This document shows positions 5,901 through 9,154 of a stretch of DNA of 9,154 nucleotides, one piece after another. The stretch is from assembly GCA_021836925.1 (NCBI GenBank), contig JAKBHG010000019.1:1-9154 (forward strand). The letters are read 5' to 3'. This DNA is from Microcaldota archaeon (GTDB lineage Archaea; Micrarchaeota; Micrarchaeia; Micrarchaeales; Micrarchaeaceae). Position numbers and translations under genes: made by a program. Within the stretch, counting starts at the first letter, position 1. Every line of letters starts with the position of its first letter. Under the pieces are notes generated by a model, which was given only the letters and a program-made list of their open reading frames with translations, was not told where the DNA came from and did not search any database.

Positions 5901-5910
5901 AGGTAGGGAG
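5901..5910 (+). promoter_or_regulatory. scpA: Strong Shine-Dalgarno of scpA
   Basis: AGGTAGGGAG lies one base before ATG 5912 and fixes the start. A TATA-like TAATAAATAGG at about 5857-5867, inside the end of the trm5-like gene, could give a separate transcript starting near 5888, but read-through from upstream is equally possible. Confidence 0.5.
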
Positions 5911-5911
5911 C

Positions 5912-6673
5912 ATGGCGATAGCCCTCAACGACTCCATCAGCTTAGCCGAAGTGAGCGATACTGTAATGCAGAACGGCAGCCTTAATCTGGAAGAGCTGGT
6001 GGCCAACGCCACATGGCGCGAGCTGCTCATAGACCTTGTGGCCACAAACAAGATAGACCCATGGGACGTCGACCTTGTGCAGGTGGTCGACAGCTACATC
6101 GGCGCCGTGAAGCGCATGAAGGTTCTCGACCTCAGGATACCTGCGAACATGATACTCGCGGCCTCCATACTTCTAAGGCTCAAAAGCGAGACGATAAACC
6201 TCTTCGAGGAGCCGGAGCCCGAGCCCAGCAGTCAGGAAGAGGCAGCACCGGGAGGCCGCATATTGCCGAGCATACCTGAGCTCACGCCAAAGTTCAGGAT
6301 GCAGCCGAGGAGGAAGATAACTCTGGACGAGCTCATCAACGCGCTGGAAGGTGCAATGAAGGCGAAGGAAAGAAGGGCGGATAAGATAACCATGGAAAAC
6401 ACGCCTATGGAATTCATAGTCAACATGGATGACATAGACGAAAAGATAGAGAGCGCGTTCGGCCTCGTGAGGAAGAGCGTGGACAGGAAGAGTATGGTGA
6501 CGTTCATGGACCTCTCGAGAGGCATGAAAGGCTCCGAAAGCGTCCTGCTAGACCTTTTCGTGCCGCTCCTATTTCTGGCTACCGACTCGAAGATAACGAT
6601 GTTTCAGGAGGAGTTCTTCGGCGAGATAATAATAAAGCTGCTCAAGCAAGGCGACGGCACGGGTGCGGGCTGA
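5912..6673 (+). CDS. scpA: Chromosome segregation and condensation protein ScpA (kleisin), 253 aa
   Basis: ScpA is the kleisin that bridges the SMC dimer and, with ScpB, forms the condensin-like complex that organises and segregates the chromosome. The N-terminal domain shows the family signature LIDLVATNKIDPWDVDLVQV (39-58), then SYIGAVKRMKVLDLRIPANMILAASILLRLKS, which in the family contacts the SMC neck. A linker (100-130) is acidic and proline-rich. The C-terminal 75 residues (from SMVTFMDL through LFVPLLFLATDSKITMFQEEFFGEIII) form the winged helix that binds the SMC head. Length is normal. Its stop TGA overlaps the ATG of scpB by one base, so translation is probably coupled. smc itself is not in this window. 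Confidence 0.94.
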   Translation: MAIALNDSISLAEVSDTVMQNGSLNLEELVANATWRELLIDLVATNKIDPWDVDLVQVVDSYIGAVKRMKVLDLRIPANMILAASILLRLKSETINLFEEPEPEPSSQEEAAPGGRILPSIPELTPKFRMQPRRKITLDELINALEGAMKAKERRADKITMENTPMEFIVNMDDIDEKIESAFGLVRKSVDRKSMVTFMDLSRGMKGSESVLLDLFVPLLFLATDSKITMFQEEFFGEIIIKLLKQGDGTGAG

Positions 6674-7140
6674 TGGATGAGAAAGAGGCTGAATATGCCA
6701 GGCTTGCCGAAGCGGCACTTTTCGTGTCCGGCGACGCTTTGAGCGCCGAGGATCTAGCCAAGGTTATAGGAATAGCCTCGCCAGGCGCTGTCGGCCGCAT
6801 AATGGACGGGCTCATAAAAGAGTACGAGCAGAGGAACGGCGCGGTGACCGTCTCGAAGATAGGCAGCAAGTACATGATGTCCGTGAAGAGCCCGTATTCC
6901 GAGAAAGTGAGCGCTCTCGCGGGCCAGCCAGATATCTCCAACGGCGCGCTCAGGATACTCGCGTACGTCAGCAAGAACGAGCCGATATTGCAGAGCGCGA
7001 TAGTAAAGTCCTTCGGCAGCTCCACCTATGACTACATGAAGGAGCTGCTCGAGAAAGAGTTCGTCTCCGCCAAGAGGGTAGGAAGGTCGAAGAGAGTGGA
7101 GACCACGCCGAAGTTCAAGGAGTACTTCGAAGTGAAGTAA
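6673..7140 (+). CDS. scpB: Chromosome segregation and condensation protein ScpB, 155 aa
   Basis: ScpB binds the middle of ScpA as a dimer and stabilises the SMC-ScpAB ring. It has two winged-helix domains: residues 8-80 (LAEAALFVSGDALSAEDLAKVIGI, matching the family's 'EALLFVSGEPLS' start) and 88-155 (ALRILAYVSKNEPILQSAIVKSFG, then RVGRSKRVETTPKFKEYFEV, matching the 'GR...Y.TT..F..FF' end). At 155 residues it is shorter than bacterial ScpB (about 180-200) because the acidic C-terminal tail is absent, as in other archaea. It overlaps scpA by one base (TGATG) and ends 15 bases before the convergent cobalamin adenosyltransferase gene. Confidence 0.92.
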   Translation: MDEKEAEYARLAEAALFVSGDALSAEDLAKVIGIASPGAVGRIMDGLIKEYEQRNGAVTVSKIGSKYMMSVKSPYSEKVSALAGQPDISNGALRILAYVSKNEPILQSAIVKSFGSSTYDYMKELLEKEFVSAKRVGRSKRVETTPKFKEYFEVK

Positions 7141-7155
7141 CAGAGCAGCTCAGGT

Positions 7156-7704
7156 TCAATACCAAGGATGCTCCCCTACCCTGCCGCTTTTCTCATTCGA
7201 ATACAATGCGGCAGCAAACAGGAACGAAGATAGCCTGTTCATGTAACTTCTGACGCTGTCACTGATTTTTGCATCTTTTGCCGCCCTTATAACTGAGCGC
7301 TCCGCTCTGCGCGACAGCGCTCTCGAGTAATGCAGATGCGCGCCGAGCTCGCTTCCTCCAGGAAGCACGAATCCCTTCAGCTCGGGTATCTCCTTGCCGA
7401 GCCTTGAAGTGTACTCTTCAAGCTTATCCACACTTTTCTGGTCGATGGAACTGAGGCCTTTTATGCTGCTGGGCTTCCCAAACGACGCTATCTCAGCAGA
7501 GATTATGAAAAGGTCATTCTGCACTTCCTTTAGCATATCAGTAAGACTCTTGTGCCTGCACAGCGATACTGCCATACCTACACTGCTGTTCAGTTCGTCG
7601 AGGTCGCCGATCGCATCCATCATTGTGCTATCCTTGTCAACCCTCGTGCCGCCCAGCGTGCCGGTCTTGCCGTCATCTCCCTTTCCCGTATAAAAAACAG
7701 TCAT
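7156..7704 (-). CDS. pduO: PduO-type ATP:cob(I)alamin adenosyltransferase, 182 aa
   Basis: The enzyme transfers the adenosyl group of ATP to cob(I)alamin to make coenzyme B12, used for example by class II ribonucleotide reductase and B12-dependent mutases. Family motifs appear in order: the N-terminal ATP loop YTGKGDDGKTGTLGGTRVDKD (residues 5-25), DAIGDLDELNSSVGMAVSL, FVLPGGSELGAHLHYSRALSRRAER (the Arg-rich ATP/corrinoid site), and MNRLSSFLFAAALY near the end. In many relatives the last motif is NRLSDxLF; here Ser replaces that Asp. The 182-residue length is typical of the trimeric five-helix-bundle family. I chose ATG 7704 because it directly precedes the conserved TVFYTGKGD and has GGTGGG at 4-9 bases upstream; the ATG at 7737 would sit in the TATA region. 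No other B12 gene is nearby, so salvage rather than synthesis is likely. Confidence 0.93.
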   Translation of the reverse strand: MTVFYTGKGDDGKTGTLGGTRVDKDSTMMDAIGDLDELNSSVGMAVSLCRHKSLTDMLKEVQNDLFIISAEIASFGKPSSIKGLSSIDQKSVDKLEEYTSRLGKEIPELKGFVLPGGSELGAHLHYSRALSRRAERSVIRAAKDAKISDSVRSYMNRLSSFLFAAALYSNEKSGRVGEHPWY

Positions 7705-7735
7705 AAACCCACCACGAATAACACATCTCAAGAAC

Positions 7736-7746
7736 AATTATTAAGA
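7736..7746 (-). promoter_or_regulatory. TATA box of the cobalamin adenosyltransferase gene
   Basis: The minus strand reads TCTTAATAATT. Transcription would start near 7715, giving a short leader that holds the GGTGGG Shine-Dalgarno just before ATG 7704. Confidence 0.5.
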
Positions 7747-7793
7747 GTAAGTGGGGTGAGGTAGGCACTGGTTTCCATGAGCGCGCGAGTTTA

Positions 7794-7809
7794 GAACACA
7801 ACGGTGTTC
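7794..7809. repeat. Short hairpin-forming inverted repeat
   Basis: GAACAC and GTGTTC are perfect inverted 6-mers around a 4-base loop, between the divergent cobalamin and tRNA promoters. It could be a protein-binding palindrome or chance. The rest of this 170-base gap shows no gene. Confidence 0.25.
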
Positions 7810-7844
7810 GAGGCAAAAAAGATTTGCGTCCTGCCCAGCAAGGG

Positions 7845-7854
7845 TTAATAAACT
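7845..7854 (+). promoter_or_regulatory. TATA box of the tRNA-Val gene
   Basis: TTAATAAACT is centred about 26 bases before the first base of the mature tRNA, which is the expected spacing, so the primary transcript would carry little or no 5' leader. Confidence 0.55.
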
Positions 7855-7875
7855 TTTACGCAATTAGCTATTCGC

Positions 7876-7947
7876 GGGCCCGTGGTCTAGTGGTAAGACG
7901 TCACTCTCACACAGTGAAGATCAGGAGTTCAATTCTCCTCGGGCCCA
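7876..7947 (+). tRNA. tRNA-Val (anticodon CAC), intron-less
   Basis: All four helices fold by eye. The acceptor GGGCCCG/CGGGCCC has seven perfect pairs. The D stem is GTCT/AGAC with loop AGTGGTA, and the anticodon stem is TCACT/AGTGA with loop CTCACAC. The T stem is AGGAG/CTCCT with loop TTCAATT. The anticodon at 7908-7910 is CAC, reading valine GUG. The discriminator base is A, as usual for tRNA-Val, and CCA is not encoded. The gene is 72 bases with a 5-base variable loop and no intron in the anticodon loop. Transcription probably ends in the weak T tract (CATTTTG) about 25 bases downstream. Confidence 0.97.
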
Positions 7948-8062
7948 CATCTTCAGAACTTCAGAAGGCCCATTTTGCGGCTGAACCATAAGTGGCATAA
8001 TAAATAAAGACTTTGTCAATACTTCGAGAATTGACGAATTCTTAAGATCGGCCAAAAGCAAC

Positions 8063-8071
8063 ATATAAATA
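8063..8071 (+). promoter_or_regulatory. TATA box of the polyprenyl synthase gene
   Basis: ATATAAATA is centred about 34 bases before ATG 8101, so the transcript would start near 8093 with a leader of only a few bases. No Shine-Dalgarno is seen, consistent with a near-leaderless mRNA. The gap 7948-8062 also holds an AGAATT-GACG-AATTCT inverted repeat (8027-8042) but no gene. Confidence 0.55.
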
Positions 8072-8100
8072 TTGCAGCTTGCCTTTTTTCTCCGATAATC

Positions 8101-8850
8101 ATGCCAGATACCACTAAACACGTCAAGAAAACCCAGCTGAGCGTGCAGCAGAAGGAAGCCGTTTCGGCGCAGGTGGACGATGCGGAGAAGCAGGCGATAA
8201 AGAAATGGATGGTAGATACTGTCGGAAAGGTCAATGTCATGCTTTCCGCAAGCCTTGACAGGTTCACCTCGCCAAAGTACCTGCGGAGCCCATACCTGGG
8301 TCCCGGCTACGTATATGACGAGCGCGGCATAGAGAATGGCATACGCGAACCGGCCAAGTACATACTAAACCTCGGAGGCAAGAGGCTGAGGCCCCTGTCC
8401 GCGATCCTTGTCATGGACGCGTTCGGCGTCGATTCGAACAAGTTCCTCGAATTCGCGGTCGTGCCGGAGGTCATACACACAGGCACTCTGATACATGACG
8501 ACATAGAGGACAACAGCGATAAAAGAAGGGACAAGGACACCGTCCACAAGCTGTACGGCGTTCCGAAGAGCATCAACCTGGGCTCGACAATGTTCTTCCT
8601 TCCGCTCAATGCGGTTTTCGACAGCAGGAAGCTGGACGAAAGCGTCAAGTTCAGGATGGCCAGATACATAATAAGGGACATGACCCGCCTCGGCGTTGGC
8701 CAGGCAATAGACATATCCTGGCACAACCAGGAGGTGAAGTTAGATTCGATAACAGAAGAACAGATAATGCAGTGCCTCGCCAACAAGACCGGCGCTCTTC
8801 TCGGCATATCAATGAAAATAGGCGCGGCAATAGGCGGCGCAGACGACCAT
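8101..8850 (+). CDS. idsA: Isoprenoid (geranylgeranyl/farnesylgeranyl-type) diphosphate synthase, C-terminus lost at chimeric junction
   Basis: This trans-prenyltransferase condenses isopentenyl diphosphate with allylic diphosphates to make the C20/C25 chains of archaeal ether lipids. Visible motifs are GGKRLRPLSAIL (92-103), the first aspartate-rich motif HDDIEDNSDKRRDKDT (132-147, DDxxD plus RR), VHKLYGVPKSINLGSTMFF, GQAIDISWH (200-208) and the KTGALLGISMKIGAAIGGADD segment (229-249). The first 45 residues, before WMVDTVGKVN, are a polar extension longer than in most relatives. The second aspartate-rich motif, needed for catalysis, should lie about 10-30 residues beyond this point but is absent because the archaeal sequence ends. 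The frame happens to stay open to the window edge through unrelated GC-rich sequence; those codons do not resemble a prenyltransferase and are excluded. The end coordinate is approximate. Confidence 0.88.
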
Positions 8851-8870
8851 ACCTTAACCATCGGAGCGGA
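8835..8870. other. Probable chimeric join between archaeal and bacterial sequence
   Basis: To the left the plus-strand frame encodes a normal prenyltransferase (GAAIGGADD). To the right it turns to meaningless His/Arg/Pro-rich peptide, GC rises sharply, and a good bacterial protein appears on the opposite strand. The bacterial frame's stop (TAA, 8856-8854) sits within the uncertain interval, so the exact base cannot be fixed. Confidence 0.75.
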
Positions 8871-9154
8871 CCCGGACCCGCGTGCCACTGCGCAGCTGGC
8901 CCAGTGCGCTTGCGGCCACGCGCGCACCGGCGGCCACGCCCGACACCGCCACCCGGTGCCGCCGGCGGATTTCCACCTTCACCGGTTCTTCGTGCGCGCG
9001 CCCGTTGCGGATCACAAACACCACGGTACCGATGGTGCGCAACGTGACGCTTGCGGCGGGGACGGTAATGGCCGGCTTTTGAGCCAGCAGGATGTCTGCC
9101 CGCACGGGACTGCCCGGCGTGAAGCCCGGCAACGGCGGCAGATCGGCGTAGATG
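8854..9154 (-). CDS. RND efflux pump periplasmic adaptor (HlyD/MFP family), C-terminal fragment
   Basis: The frame enters from the right edge and runs about 99 residues to a stop at 8856-8854. It reads like the beta-barrel and membrane-proximal end of AcrA/MdtA-type adaptors: GFTPGSPVRADILLAQ, then PAITVPAASVTLRTIGTVVFVI, then EEPVKVEIRRRHRVAVSGVA, AGARVAASALGQLRSGTRVRV. These proteins link an inner-membrane RND transporter to an outer-membrane channel in Gram-negative bacteria, and an archaeon without an outer membrane pump has little use for one. The high GC and codon use fit a proteobacterium. It is partial: the N-terminal hairpin and lipoyl domains lie beyond the window. Confidence 0.8.
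   Translation of the reverse strand, partial: IYADLPPLPGFTPGSPVRADILLAQKPAITVPAASVTLRTIGTVVFVIRNGRAHEEPVKVEIRRRHRVAVSGVAAGARVAASALGQLRSGTRVRVRSDG

Noticed and set aside
7921..8121. Minus-strand frame of 66 codons beside the tRNA
   Set aside because: It overlaps the 3' half of tRNA-Val and the idsA promoter, with no ribosome binding site or recognisable product.
8856..9154. Continuation of the idsA frame to the window edge
   Set aside because: The frame stays open only because the sequence is GC-rich; the His/Arg-rich peptide does not match a prenyltransferase, and the opposite strand encodes a clear adaptor protein.

Overview
Most of this window (about 1-8850) is archaeal chromosome. It carries an archaeal-type Spt5 (NGN+KOW) next to ribosomal protein L11, a Trm5-type tRNA methyltransferase, an isoprenoid diphosphate synthase of the archaeal lipid pathway, TATA boxes about 25 bases ahead of starts, several leaderless or near-leaderless starts, and GGTGATC/GAGG Shine-Dalgarno sites. 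The moderate GC, frequent ATA/AGG codons and compact layout suggest an uncultivated archaeon (DPANN/Micrarchaeota-like or Thermoplasmata-like). That placement is inference from a few proteins and was not tested. The last ~300 bases (about 8850-9154) differ in GC and codon use and encode, on the opposite strand, the C-terminus of a bacterial RND-efflux adaptor. The simplest reading is a chimeric contig end.

Left arm (1-2293, mostly minus strand): a partial, lysine/glutamate-rich coiled-coil protein runs off the left edge. Before it is a winged-helix protein of unknown function with two competing starts. Upstream of that, a 394-487 base gap without a confident gene holds a 108-base segment closed by a perfect 10-bp inverted repeat, with TATA boxes at the right distance on both sides. 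It is a candidate structured RNA or RNA leader.

Middle (2294-4783): a leaderless 468-residue regulator with two Lrp/AsnC-like HTH+ligand-domain halves converges on a spt5-rpl11 operon (minus strand), which is followed by an oligo-T terminator. The usual L1/P0/L12 genes do not follow L11. A perfect 19-bp palindromic TATA element sits between spt5 and the divergent trm5-like gene.

Right arm (4783-8850): trm5-like, scpA and scpB form a tight plus-strand cluster combining tRNA modification with the SMC (chromosome condensation) accessory proteins; smc itself is not in the window. A PduO-type cobalamin adenosyltransferase lies convergent to scpB. Then come tRNA-Val(CAC) with its own promoter and a truncated geranylgeranyl/farnesylgeranyl-type diphosphate synthase that is cut at the chimeric junction.

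No CRISPR array, insertion sequence, toxin-antitoxin pair or obvious defence system was seen. The points most worth checking are the possible RNA at 1978-2085, the unusual Trm5 motifs, the duplicated ends of the coiled-coil protein, and the junction near 8850.
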